Positions 1-6,952 of a stretch of 11,330 nt of DNA are shown here, piece after piece (the first letter of the stretch is position 1; each line of letters begins with the position of its first letter). A program made the position numbers and the translations under genes. Origin of the DNA: Candidatus Zixiibacteriota bacterium (GTDB lineage Bacteria; Zixibacteria; MSB-5A5; GN15; FEB-12); contig JAUXBO010000043.1 of NCBI GenBank assembly GCA_030619345.1, forward strand, positions 1 through 11,330, given 5' to 3'. The notes below the pieces were generated by a model. It was not told the origin of the DNA, ran no database searches, and saw only the letters and a program-made list of their open reading frames with translations.

Positions 1-358
1 GGATGGTTGTGAGAATTGAGAGTTTTTGCTCCTGCACGGAAAGGTCTTCCCGCTTTATCTGCCAGAAGTCGGCATAGAAAGCCAGGCCAGCAACAAAAGT
101 AAATGCTCCGGCCAGAAACAGAAAGCCCTGAACCAAGTCGATATAGATGTAAGCGGATTGAAGAAATAGTTCAGGGTAGACTTCAAGACCCTTGATAGTC
201 TGCCATGTTGCGACCGAGAACAGAAGAGCTGAACCAAACAATGTCTGAACTCGTCCAGGTAGTTCTCGGTGTTTGAAAAACTGGAGTCTGACAATTATAA
301 AAGTAGAAAACAGCACGACTGCCAACGGGTAAATCAGTGATGTCACCCAGGATGGCAT
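1..358 (-). CDS. Membrane protein, probable N-terminal part of a sensor/signalling protein (partial)
   Basis: This open frame runs for 119 codons from an ATG at 358-356 to the left edge of the window without a stop, so the gene is cut off. The protein begins MPSWVTSLIY and has three hydrophobic segments at about residues 5-24, 38-56 and 75-97. A charged stretch follows at about 98-119 (KREDLSVQEQKLS) that looks like the start of a helical or coiled-coil linker. Three membrane helices followed by such a linker often precede a cytoplasmic signalling domain (PAS, GAF, histidine kinase, GGDEF), but no such domain is inside the window, so the role is inferred only. The start codon overlaps the miaB stop as TGATG and there is no strong Shine-Dalgarno site. 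Translation is therefore probably coupled to miaB by re-initiation. A competing frame over 55-294 is rejected because it lacks this coupling and is an offset reading of the same stretch. Confidence 0.72.
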   Translation of the reverse strand, partial: MPSWVTSLIYPLAVVLFSTFIIVRLQFFKHRELPGRVQTLFGSALLFSVATWQTIKGLEVYPELFLQSAYIYIDLVQGFLFLAGAFTFVAGLAFYADFWQIKREDLSVQEQKLSILTTI

Positions 359-1680
359 CAACTTATCTCGACAATCTCGCCATGCAGTGTAAAGGCATCA
401 GCGGCCGTAATCCTAACTGGAACAACGCTTCCCTCGGTAAGATTTTCACTGGTCGGAAAAATCACTGTCTTGTTTCCTTCAGTTCTGGCCCGCATGGATT
501 CCTTGCTCCGGCGAGAGAAGCCCTCGACCAGCGAGTTGCGGACTTCGCCGACCTCTCTTTGGTTCTGCTCGTAGGCTATTTCTTGCTGCAGCTTTATCAG
601 GCGATTAAGGCGACGGATTTTCGTCTCTTCCGGCACGTCGTCATCGTACTTGGCCGCGGCAGTTCCGGGGCGCACTGAGTAACGGAACATGAAAGCGCTG
701 TCATACCGCACCTTCTCCACCGCCTCTAACGTCTGAAAATACTCGTCTTCGGTTTCACTCGGAAAGCCTACGATTAGATCGGTCGTGATGGAAACATACT
801 CCAGGTGCGACTTGATGTATTCAATAATCTTAAGATAGTGTTCAAGGGTATAAATGCGACCCATCTTTTGCAAAATACGATTGGACCCTGATTGCAGCGG
901 AAGATGTATATGTGGTAAAATCTTGTCCGATGACGCCATAACATCGACCAATTTTCGGGAGAGGTCTTTGGGGTGCGAAGTCATATAGCGAATACGCGAG
1001 ATATCAGTTTCGGTCGCGACTCTTCGCAACAGTTCCGGGAAGTCTACATCTTCGTAAAGATAACTGTTTACGTTTTGTCCCAGGAGCGTAATTTCCACGA
1101 CTCCTTCGGCAGCCATTTCATTAGCCGCATTGATAATGTAGTCGGCGGAGTGAGCGCGCTCTTTCCCCCGGACGTAGGGAACGATACAATAAGTACAAAA
1201 GTTGTCGCAACCGCGGGAGATAGTGATGAAGCCTGAGTACGGAGTCTCCTTGATCGGCACTATCATATCCATATTTTCATGGCCAAAAGCAGTCATCACC
1301 GATTGCGACCCCTCGATACCCTCAATAACATCGGGAAGTTCAAACAACCGGTCGGTCCCGAGTACGTAATCCACATGCGGAACTTTATTAGAAAGATCCT
1401 CCCCCAGCCTCTGGGCCATACATCCTACAACGGCGACTTTAAGATTCGGTTTACGGCGTTTGAACTTGGAGATTTCACCCAGACGTCCGTAGATTCGATC
1501 TTCGGCCTTTTCCCTGACGGAACAGGTGTTGAGTATGATCAAGTCAGCATCTTTTTCCTCGCCCACGCGACGATATCCCCTCGTGGTGAGGGTGGAGGCA
1601 AGGATAGAAGAATCCGCCATATTCATCTGGCAGCCATAAGTCGATATATGAAAAGTCTCTATTTCTCTTTCTTTACACAC
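358..1680 (-). CDS. miaB: tRNA-2-methylthio-N6-dimethylallyladenosine synthase MiaB
   Basis: MiaB is a cytoplasmic radical-SAM methylthiotransferase. It adds the 2-methylthio group to i6A37 in tRNAs reading UNN codons and so supports reading-frame fidelity. The protein is 440 residues, normal for the family. The N-terminal methylthiotransferase domain (about 8-125) carries the three ligands of the second iron-sulfur cluster: C17 (TYGCQMN), C53 (NTCSVREKAE) and C87 (VGCMAQ). The radical-SAM core has C158-x3-C162-x2-C165 (SRGCDNFCTYC), and LQSGSNRIL and MFRYSVRPGTAA follow at the usual positions. A TRAM RNA-binding domain fills about 376-438. NTCSVRE and the CTYCIVPYVRG stretch favour MiaB over RimO or MtaB. 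The start is GTG at 1680-1678 with only a weak GGGG as possible ribosome site; no better in-frame start lies upstream. The gene follows the terminator of the M1 peptidase gene and overlaps the next gene by one base. MiaA, which makes its substrate, is not in this window. Confidence 0.96.
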   Translation of the reverse strand: MCKEREIETFHISTYGCQMNMADSSILASTLTTRGYRRVGEEKDADLIILNTCSVREKAEDRIYGRLGEISKFKRRKPNLKVAVVGCMAQRLGEDLSNKVPHVDYVLGTDRLFELPDVIEGIEGSQSVMTAFGHENMDMIVPIKETPYSGFITISRGCDNFCTYCIVPYVRGKERAHSADYIINAANEMAAEGVVEITLLGQNVNSYLYEDVDFPELLRRVATETDISRIRYMTSHPKDLSRKLVDVMASSDKILPHIHLPLQSGSNRILQKMGRIYTLEHYLKIIEYIKSHLEYVSITTDLIVGFPSETEDEYFQTLEAVEKVRYDSAFMFRYSVRPGTAAAKYDDDVPEETKIRRLNRLIKLQQEIAYEQNQREVGEVRNSLVEGFSRRSKESMRARTEGNKTVIFPTSENLTEGSVVPVRITAADAFTLHGEIVEIS

Positions 1681-1729
1681 GTCAATACCCCGGGGATAAG
1701 AACCTCTGAGTAGTCTTAAACTCGAAAAA

Positions 1730-1757
1730 ATGATACGATATCCATACTAAATAGCAA
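1730..1757 (-). promoter_or_regulatory. Candidate promoter of miaB
   Basis: Reading on the minus strand, TTGCTA (1757-1752) and TATCAT (1735-1730) are separated by 16 bases; the latter matches five of six bases of a sigma-70 type -10 box. Transcription would begin near 1723 and leave a leader of about 43 bases before the miaB GTG. The site lies just after the terminator of the upstream gene, where a promoter is expected. The -35 box is poor, so this is a prediction from sequence alone. Confidence 0.35.
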
Positions 1758-1772
1758 CCAAAAAAGCTGCAT

Positions 1773-1807
1773 AAAAAAAGACCACGGTACTCATGCACCG
1801 CGGTCTT
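1773..1807 (-). terminator. Intrinsic terminator of the M1 peptidase gene
   Basis: On the minus strand an 11-bp stem (1807-1797 with 1788-1778, one G-U pair) encloses an 8-base loop and is followed directly by a run of T (complement of A at 1773-1779). It starts 25 bases after the stop codon of the M1 peptidase gene. There is no T run on the other side, so it should work only for minus-strand transcription. Confidence 0.9.
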
Positions 1808-1831
1808 CAACAGAGGGGTAAAATCAATAGC

Positions 1832-4066
1832 TTAGTTCACACATCCCATCAGGAGCGGAGGACCTGAATTAAACAAGTAATCGACTAGGACGGTCAGGTC
1901 GGTAATGGAAATGTCGCAGGAAGCATCTACATCTACAAGATTCGGAACTACGGGTGCCGGTCCCCCCCCAAACATATAGTCAACCAATGCGGTGACGTCG
2001 CTGATATTGAGTTCGAAACTAACATCAAAATCACCCGGCACACCACCGGTCATTGGCAGGATGTTCAGAGTGAAAGGCTGTTTATCCCGGTAGAATTCAT
2101 GCCGATCCAGAACGTTGACCGTGAACGAAAAACTGCCGACCTCAGAGGTAGTGCCACTGATGATGCCACTGCTGTTAATCGTCAACCCGGCAGGCAGGCT
2201 GCCCTCATTGATGCTGAAAGTGAAGTCACCGGTGCCGCCACGCAAGTTCACGGTATCCTCGTAAGCAACAAGCTGCTCGCCGTCACCCAGGTCACCATCA
2301 AATGAAATGAGGTGCATTGTCCACGCTTCATCCGAAGTGTATTTTAAAACCCATTTGGAAGGATCCAATTTAACCGTAGTACTCGGCTCAGGATTATTAT
2401 AACGAGCCGTCTTATCACGAATGTCAGCCAAAATCATACTGGAATCGCCACCGGATGCGTATTGGAAATAAAGATCAAGCGGCATCCGGAACACATGGGG
2501 ATTGGTGGTCTGCTTCTGCCTTACATGCACATAGATATCGTATCCGGTCGAATCCGCAGGTTCCTCCCAATATGAGAGAGCATAATCCGGGCGATAGGTA
2601 CCGTAAATCCAGTCTTCAAAAAACCAATCCAACTCGACCCCGGTGGCTTGCTCGAACACATCCCTGAACTCCTCGGTAGTAGCCGCGCCGTGCTGATAGG
2701 GTGAATTATAATAGGCGTTGACACCCAGATTGAACAAAGAATCCCCCAATACTCCGCGGAGCATGTGGCATACCCAGGCGCCCTTATCGTAGACGATGGT
2801 ACTAAAAATATTCCAGACATCGGTCGTGTCGCTGATATAGATTGTACCACCACCCGAGTAGGCCATGCCGTTCATATAACTGTGGTATGTTGCCCAGCCG
2901 TATTTCTCAAGGTTGTACACAGCTTCAGCATAAGATGCCCAGCCTTCATTGAGCCAGATATGTGACCAGGACTCGCAGGTTATCATGTCGCCCCACCACT
3001 GGTGCGCTGCCTCGTGGACAACTACGGGAAGAGAGAATCCAAATGTACCGCCGGTCATTGAGGTCATTGTCTGATGCTCCATACCGCCACCCCACAAAAA
3101 GTTGGCATGCCCGTATTTCTCTTGATCAAAGGGATACTGACCGAAGGCATTGGAAAGCAGGGTCAGCACCTCGGGGGTTACATCGTAATGAGTCAGAGAA
3201 TAAGCATACATGTCGGGGTACACAGCGTGTACGAGAAGCATGCTGTCCGCGCCACCGTTGAAATACCAGGTGTCTTCCCAAACCGTATAGGAAGAAATGG
3301 CGACCGAGAAAAGATAAGACACCATTGGGTAACCGACGCGATAGTGATAGGTATGGGCGTTGCCGGTTGTGTCGACAGACTGGATCAAGCCGTTCGACGC
3401 AACATAAAAGGCGGTGTCAACAGTCATCGATATGTAGAAAGAATCCGCTTTGTCATCCATCCTATCTTTGCATGGCCACCAGGTACGGGCAAAATACGGC
3501 TCGGAAAGTGAAGCGATCACTCTGGCTCCCGAATACCAGCCGAATGAAAAGGCCTGAAAACCGCCTTCAACAGGATGTCCGTGATAATAAAAGTCAAACT
3601 CGAATTGCTCACCTTGAGCGTACGCCTTGTCAAGGGTAACGGTTACAACATCGCCGCTCCGGGTATAGCTGTTGACGCCCGATGGATTCACGATGGAGTC
3701 CACTATCATGTTGTAATAGAAGTCGACCTGCACCTGACTGACAGACGGGTCCACTGCCTCAGCAACAAATTTGACAACCCCGTACAGAATCTCGGTAGTA
3801 TCGTTTACGCGAATATCTATGTCATAAAAGAGGACATCGTAATTCGTTTGTGTACTGGCACCTACCTCGGCACTCTTGAGTCTACTTGAGAATTCCTGGT
3901 CAAGTATCGACCTTGCCTTACCCTCCCAGAGCTTTTCGTGAATCTGTGTCGGGGTTGCTTTGTCCCAATCGATAACGTCATCATCGGTGCCTGCAAACGC
4001 GGAAGCAGCTACCAGAAATAATCCTACTACCAAGATTGTTTTTGCACTGTTCCAATACCTAATCAC
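1832..4066 (-). CDS. Exported M1-family zinc aminopeptidase with Ig-like domain and C-terminal dockerin-like module
   Basis: The 744-residue precursor starts with a signal peptide (MIRYWNSAKTILVVGLF, cleavage likely after AFA at about residue 25), so it is exported. The M1 catalytic region spans about 75-500. GGGMEHQTM (326-334) is the exopeptidase motif with H in place of the usual N of GxMEN. H351-E-A-A-H355 with E374 eighteen residues further on supplies the zinc ligands, E352 is the general base, and Y426 in VYDKGA is the expected transition-state tyrosine. It probably trims N-terminal residues from peptides outside the cytoplasm. Residues about 590-667 form a putative Ig-like domain (SLPAGLTINSSGIISGT). 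Residues 678-744 form a dockerin-like pair of calcium loops: D679/D681/S683/N687/D690 and D712/D714/S716/S720/D723. The start is GTG at 4066, set by a full AGGAGGT eight bases upstream of it. The gene has its own terminator. The substrate is unknown, and so is whether the tail binds a cohesin. Confidence 0.93.
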   Translation of the reverse strand: MIRYWNSAKTILVVGLFLVAASAFAGTDDDVIDWDKATPTQIHEKLWEGKARSILDQEFSSRLKSAEVGASTQTNYDVLFYDIDIRVNDTTEILYGVVKFVAEAVDPSVSQVQVDFYYNMIVDSIVNPSGVNSYTRSGDVVTVTLDKAYAQGEQFEFDFYYHGHPVEGGFQAFSFGWYSGARVIASLSEPYFARTWWPCKDRMDDKADSFYISMTVDTAFYVASNGLIQSVDTTGNAHTYHYRVGYPMVSYLFSVAISSYTVWEDTWYFNGGADSMLLVHAVYPDMYAYSLTHYDVTPEVLTLLSNAFGQYPFDQEKYGHANFLWGGGMEHQTMTSMTGGTFGFSLPVVVHEAAHQWWGDMITCESWSHIWLNEGWASYAEAVYNLEKYGWATYHSYMNGMAYSGGGTIYISDTTDVWNIFSTIVYDKGAWVCHMLRGVLGDSLFNLGVNAYYNSPYQHGAATTEEFRDVFEQATGVELDWFFEDWIYGTYRPDYALSYWEEPADSTGYDIYVHVRQKQTTNPHVFRMPLDLYFQYASGGDSSMILADIRDKTARYNNPEPSTTVKLDPSKWVLKYTSDEAWTMHLISFDGDLGDGEQLVAYEDTVNLRGGTGDFTFSINEGSLPAGLTINSSGIISGTTSEVGSFSFTVNVLDRHEFYRDKQPFTLNILPMTGGVPGDFDVSFELNISDVTALVDYMFGGGPAPVVPNLVDVDASCDISITDLTVLVDYLFNSGPPLLMGCVN
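1962..1969. repeat. C8/G8 homopolymer tract inside the M1 peptidase gene
   Basis: Eight C on the plus strand (G8 on the coding strand) encode the Gly-Gly-Gly of YMFGGGPAP between the two calcium loops of the dockerin-like tail. With one G fewer, the reading frame reaches TAG four codons later. With one G more, it runs on in another frame. The tract could be a slippage site or simply a place prone to sequencing error. Confidence 0.8.
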
Positions 4067-4073
4067 CCGAACT

Positions 4074-4080
4074 ACCTCCT
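4074..4080 (-). promoter_or_regulatory. Strong ribosome binding site that sets the GTG start of the M1 peptidase gene
   Basis: AGGAGGT on the minus strand is a near-perfect match to the anti-Shine-Dalgarno sequence. Its GGAGG core is eight bases from the GTG at 4066-4064. This supports GTG rather than any later ATG as the start. Confidence 0.85.
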
Positions 4081-4109
4081 ACCTGCAGTTGCCATTTAAC
4101 TCGTTGTCA

Positions 4110-4115
4110 ATTATA
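4110..4115 (-). promoter_or_regulatory. Candidate -10 box of the M1 peptidase gene
   Basis: A perfect TATAAT lies on the minus strand 44 bases upstream of the GTG start and would give a leader of roughly 37 bases. Only a weak -35 (CTTATT, 4137-4132) sits 16 bases upstream. It competes with the TTGACA element at 4176-4181 as the main promoter of this gene. Confidence 0.4.
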
Positions 4116-4153
4116 CACTTATCGGCGCACCAATAAGGCCGTAGTACACCCTC

Positions 4154-4181
4154 AACGTACCAAAGATAGCGAAATTGTCAA
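4154..4181 (-). promoter_or_regulatory. Candidate upstream promoter of the M1 peptidase gene (TTGACA-N16-TACGTT)
   Basis: A perfect TTGACA (4181-4176) is followed after 16 bases by TACGTT (4159-4154). The -10 is weak for sigma-70, but the pattern TTGACA-R-TTT ... CTATCT ... TA-N-GTT is shared with the element at 6895-6924. Both lie between a gene end and the exported gene downstream. The rest of the 4067-4327 gap holds the terminator at 4265-4298 and a small hairpin; I see no gene in it. Confidence 0.35.
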
Positions 4182-4264
4182 GGCGAAAACAGGGTGGCGC
4201 AGAATATACCATACAGTACGATTAACGGCTGATAACAGCCCACACTGAAGCTCTTGTCATAAAC

Positions 4265-4298
4265 AAAAAAAGGCGCCGCCAGCTATTGGCAACGCCTT
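4265..4298 (-). terminator. Intrinsic terminator of the BACON-repeat gene
   Basis: On the minus strand an 11-bp stem (4298-4288 with 4280-4270, including two G-U pairs) closes a 7-base loop and is followed by a T run (complement of A at 4265-4271). It starts 29 bases past the TAG stop of the upstream gene, so that gene should be transcribed separately from the M1 peptidase gene. Confidence 0.88.
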
Positions 4299-4327
4299 GA
4301 TTTCGCGGTCCAGTTATTCCGAACCTG

Positions 4328-6661
4328 CTACTTATATGGATTACCGCAGGGGATGTCCCCACCACCCCAGAGGTATTCGACGAAATAAGTTAGATCAGTA
4401 ATGTCTATCCGGTGATCACAGTTGAGATCGCCGACCACAAGCTCTGGTTCGGGCAATGGTCCACTGGCAAAGAGGAAATCGACGTTGGCCACCAGATCGA
4501 TAATGTTTATCTCGGCGTTGTAATCCCAGTCACCGTGAAAACGCCATACCTGCATAGTCACAGTCACTGTCTGAGGCGAGTTGGTGCCTTCGACAGCCTC
4601 CACCAGAAAGGTGTCAGTGTACTGTCCAAATGGGAATCCAGCCGAGTTGAGATTGAAGTCAAAAGATCCGGGCACGTTCCCTTCGGTGATGTTGGGATAA
4701 ATCCAGGGAATAGTTTCGTCAATAGTCCACTCCATACAGCCTCCGAACCGGTTGAGAATTTCCAGTAGTACCTCCGGAGTCGGACCACTGTTCTCCTGGG
4801 TTGGGACAGTGTAATTGTCTACAGAGAGAAATATTTCGGGGTCACTAATTCCCGCTGACATATCGAATCGCACAAATATCGTATCCGGTGAATTGATTGC
4901 CGTGGGGGCATTGACAATGATAGTGTCATAGTATGTACCCAGCGGCAACTGAATGTCGTTGGCAGTGGCCATGACGAACATCGGAGCAAATCCAGAATCA
5001 TAATCCAGAGTCAGAAAGTCAGATTCATATTCCAGATAGACCTTTACCGGATCATCCCCCCCATAATTAGTAATAGCAAAGAACTGGGTTGGCATATATA
5101 CATTGGCGCCCATATCACATTCGAACACCATAAACCTGATGGTGTCGATTGTCGCAATAATCTGCGCCGGCGTTGACGTGAACTTCAGATTGAATACTAC
5201 CGGAACCGGTGAGTTGATGGCTTCGGGAGAATGAACCCAGATGGTATCAAAGAAGCTGTCACCGTCGGACCCGGAAGTCACTTTAAAGTCGACCGATACC
5301 TCCTGCGTGGCCGAGCCAGATGCAGGTGTTGTGGTTAATATACGAGGTGAGGTTTCAGTCAGCGTGTACGTCAGGTTACCTGCACCACCGTTGCTAATAG
5401 TGAATGTCCTGGGTGGGATAGTCGAGGTCGGAACCGGAACCGTTACCACGCGGAAAAGAGTATCGATCTCAATAATCGGTAGGTCCGAGCCCACCGATAG
5501 CGTTACGGGAACCAGGACCGGATCGTTGGTCGCAAACGGGTCTGAAACGACAATCGTGTCATAGAAAGTATCGAAGCCAAGTCCGGTTATATCCACCGAT
5601 AGAGTAACACCGCCGGAGTCAGTACCAGCCATCGGCATTAGCGAGAGCCAGCCTGAACTGCTGGTGACACTCCAGTTCAGGATCGAGCCACCGCCGTTGG
5701 TGATAGTCATTATCTTATCGGCCGGATTGGAACCACCGGCGATACCATTGAAGAAAAAGACGCTCGGGTCAACTGAAATCACCGGAGGTGGTTCCACTAA
5801 CTCCAGAGATATAATAACCTGCTGAGGCGAGTTATCTGCCTCCACTGCTTCCACCAAAATAGTATCCTGATAAAATCCGGCGGCAAGTCCAATGCTGTTC
5901 ACCATCACATTGATTGTTCTGGCAGTAGTCCCCTGAATCGGGCTGAGCACAATCCAGTCGGCATCCTCGGTAAGCGTAAAGCTCAGCGGGACGCCATCGG
6001 AAGTAACCTGGAAACTCTGTGGTGTCGGGGAGCTGGAACCGGCCGTTCCGCTGAAATGCAGTGAGTCGGGAGTCAAAATAAGATTCGATTCCTGGGGTGC
6101 GCTGGGGTCAAAAACAACGAAGCAATGCGGACCACTCCAAGTGGGGAATCTATCTCCTCCGGTTGTCGACCATTTCCAGGTACCGGCAGGCGGGAAATAG
6201 CAAGAATCGAGACAGATTGTCTTTTTGTGATTGCTGGCTGCAATTGGTCCAATCGTCATGGTGTAAGCTATCTCGTTGAATCCATCCGGGATACCCGGCG
6301 CAAAAATCCGGAAACCAGAAAATCCTATCGTATCCGCCCCGGAGCCGGTAATACTGAAAGAGTTGATAAAAGTCTGTTCAAAATGGGTAGCATTAATCGC
6401 GCCGGTTTCAGCTCCGGTGGTTGTATTCCACAGCGCTCCATCAGGTGACATAATTTCAAGTCCGGCCGTAATACCGGTCGCACTGGCCTCCGCATCATTC
6501 TCGACCCGGATATGGAATACGATTGAGGTATTTATGTTCAGGGTGTCGCTGTTCCAAAGTCCGTCCACGTGATCCAGTGAATAAGCTCCCTGTCCCTGTG
6601 CGAAAACGGATGTTGAACTGAGCATTAGCGTTAGCACCGACAAAAACAGTACTTTTCTCAT
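4328..6661 (-). CDS. Exported protein with five tandem BACON-like beta-domains and a C-terminal dockerin-like module
   Basis: The 777-residue precursor begins with a signal peptide (MRKVLFLSVLTLMLSSTSVFA, cleavage near residue 21). Residues about 22-190 form an N-terminal region I do not recognise, probably beta-rich, with three cysteines (C150, C154, C180). Five repeats of about 100 residues follow, roughly 194-290, 294-391, 396-494, 499-602 and 608-705. Each ends in a strand pair of the type F/Y-Y-D-T-I-x-V...NSP-x-x-V; the DT pairs are at 267, 369, 473, 580 and 684. The first two repeats resemble BACON domains (Ig-like; linked to carbohydrate or mucin binding in Bacteroidetes). Residues 710-777 are a dockerin-like pair of calcium loops: D711/D713/N715/E717/N719/D722 and D745/N747/D749/D753/D756. 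No catalytic domain is visible, so a binding or surface-structural role is inferred. A GTG at 6664 lies in frame one codon earlier, but GGAGG is three bases from it and six from the ATG, so the ATG is preferred. Confidence 0.88.
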   Translation of the reverse strand: MRKVLFLSVLTLMLSSTSVFAQGQGAYSLDHVDGLWNSDTLNINTSIVFHIRVENDAEASATGITAGLEIMSPDGALWNTTTGAETGAINATHFEQTFINSFSITGSGADTIGFSGFRIFAPGIPDGFNEIAYTMTIGPIAASNHKKTICLDSCYFPPAGTWKWSTTGGDRFPTWSGPHCFVVFDPSAPQESNLILTPDSLHFSGTAGSSSPTPQSFQVTSDGVPLSFTLTEDADWIVLSPIQGTTARTINVMVNSIGLAAGFYQDTILVEAVEADNSPQQVIISLELVEPPPVISVDPSVFFFNGIAGGSNPADKIMTITNGGGSILNWSVTSSSGWLSLMPMAGTDSGGVTLSVDITGLGFDTFYDTIVVSDPFATNDPVLVPVTLSVGSDLPIIEIDTLFRVVTVPVPTSTIPPRTFTISNGGAGNLTYTLTETSPRILTTTPASGSATQEVSVDFKVTSGSDGDSFFDTIWVHSPEAINSPVPVVFNLKFTSTPAQIIATIDTIRFMVFECDMGANVYMPTQFFAITNYGGDDPVKVYLEYESDFLTLDYDSGFAPMFVMATANDIQLPLGTYYDTIIVNAPTAINSPDTIFVRFDMSAGISDPEIFLSVDNYTVPTQENSGPTPEVLLEILNRFGGCMEWTIDETIPWIYPNITEGNVPGSFDFNLNSAGFPFGQYTDTFLVEAVEGTNSPQTVTVTMQVWRFHGDWDYNAEINIIDLVANVDFLFASGPLPEPELVVGDLNCDHRIDITDLTYFVEYLWGGGDIPCGNPYK

Positions 6662-6667
6662 CACTCG

Positions 6668-6672
6668 CCTCC
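6668..6672 (-). promoter_or_regulatory. Ribosome binding site deciding between adjacent GTG and ATG starts
   Basis: GGAGG on the minus strand is six bases upstream of the ATG at 6661-6659 but only three upstream of the adjoining in-frame GTG at 6664-6662. The spacing favours the ATG as start of the BACON-repeat protein. Confidence 0.7.
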
Positions 6673-6727
6673 ATGCATAAAAGTGATACTCTTTTGGATT
6701 ACTACCGTCGCAATTAAAGAACGATTT

Positions 6728-6756
6728 ATTAAGTCTGCGAATTTCAAAACTGTCAA
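6728..6756 (-). promoter_or_regulatory. Candidate proximal promoter of the BACON-repeat gene (TTGACA-N17-CTTAAT)
   Basis: On the minus strand a perfect TTGACA (6756-6751) is followed at the ideal 17-base spacing by CTTAAT (6733-6728, four of six -10 bases). Transcription would start near 6721 and give a leader of about 60 bases. The 6665-6952 gap contains this element, a second TTGACA element and a palindrome. I see no credible gene in it. Confidence 0.5.
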
Positions 6757-6884
6757 ACCTGTCCGGCGTTGCCCGCGCGTATTGTTATTAATCAAATCCA
6801 CAGTTTCGCAATTGTCTGCCGACGGTCCCCGTGCTCATCCTACCGACCGACATTCGCAAAATCAGGGCTGGAACATTAATACAG

Positions 6885-6898
6885 TGTTAATATTAACA
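6885..6898. promoter_or_regulatory. Perfect 14-bp palindrome, operator-like
   Basis: TGTTAATATTAACA reads the same on both strands. It overlaps the -10 box (6900-6895) and the expected start point of the candidate promoter at 6895-6924, which is where a dimeric repressor would block transcription. It has no unpaired loop bases and no T run beside it, so it is unlikely to act as a terminator. The protein that would bind it is unknown. Confidence 0.45.
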
Positions 6899-6924
6899 TA
6901 GACTTAGATAGGCCAAACTGTCAA
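6895..6924 (-). promoter_or_regulatory. Candidate distal promoter of the BACON-repeat gene (TTGACA-N18-TATGTT)
   Basis: On the minus strand a perfect TTGACA (6924-6919) precedes TATGTT (6900-6895) by 18 bases, starting 29 bases beyond the lon stop codon. It shares the ten bases TTGACAGTTT with the proximal promoter at 6747-6756. I find no intrinsic terminator between lon and this element, so read-through from lon is also possible. Confidence 0.45.
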
Positions 6925-6952
6925 GGAAAAAGTCAGAATACGACGGCAGCAA

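Noticed and set aside
55..294. 79-codon minus-strand open frame within the partial membrane-protein gene
   Set aside because: A longer frame of the same strand starts exactly at the miaB stop and encodes three clean membrane helices; the 79-codon frame is an offset reading.
337..678. Open frame on the plus strand opposite the end of miaB
   Set aside because: It is antisense to a well-supported gene, has no recognisable protein features, and is an expected shadow of the coding frame.
2962..3639. Overlapping plus-strand frames opposite the M1 peptidase gene
   Set aside because: They have no ribosome sites and arginine-rich low-quality composition, and they lie opposite the catalytic domain, whose motifs are intact on the other strand.
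4227..4240. Small hairpin GGCTG/CAGCC with a 4-base loop between the terminator and the M1 peptidase promoter
   Set aside because: The stem is only five pairs with no T run, and short inverted repeats of this size are common by chance.
4328..6661. Cellulosome component
   Set aside because: Although the tail is dockerin-like, there is no cohesin, scaffoldin or carbohydrate-active enzyme in the window to support a cellulosome.
6683..6901. 72-codon plus-strand frame in the gap between lon and the BACON-repeat gene
   Set aside because: It has no Shine-Dalgarno site, starts with GTG, shows no domain or membrane pattern, and crosses the promoter-like elements and the palindrome.
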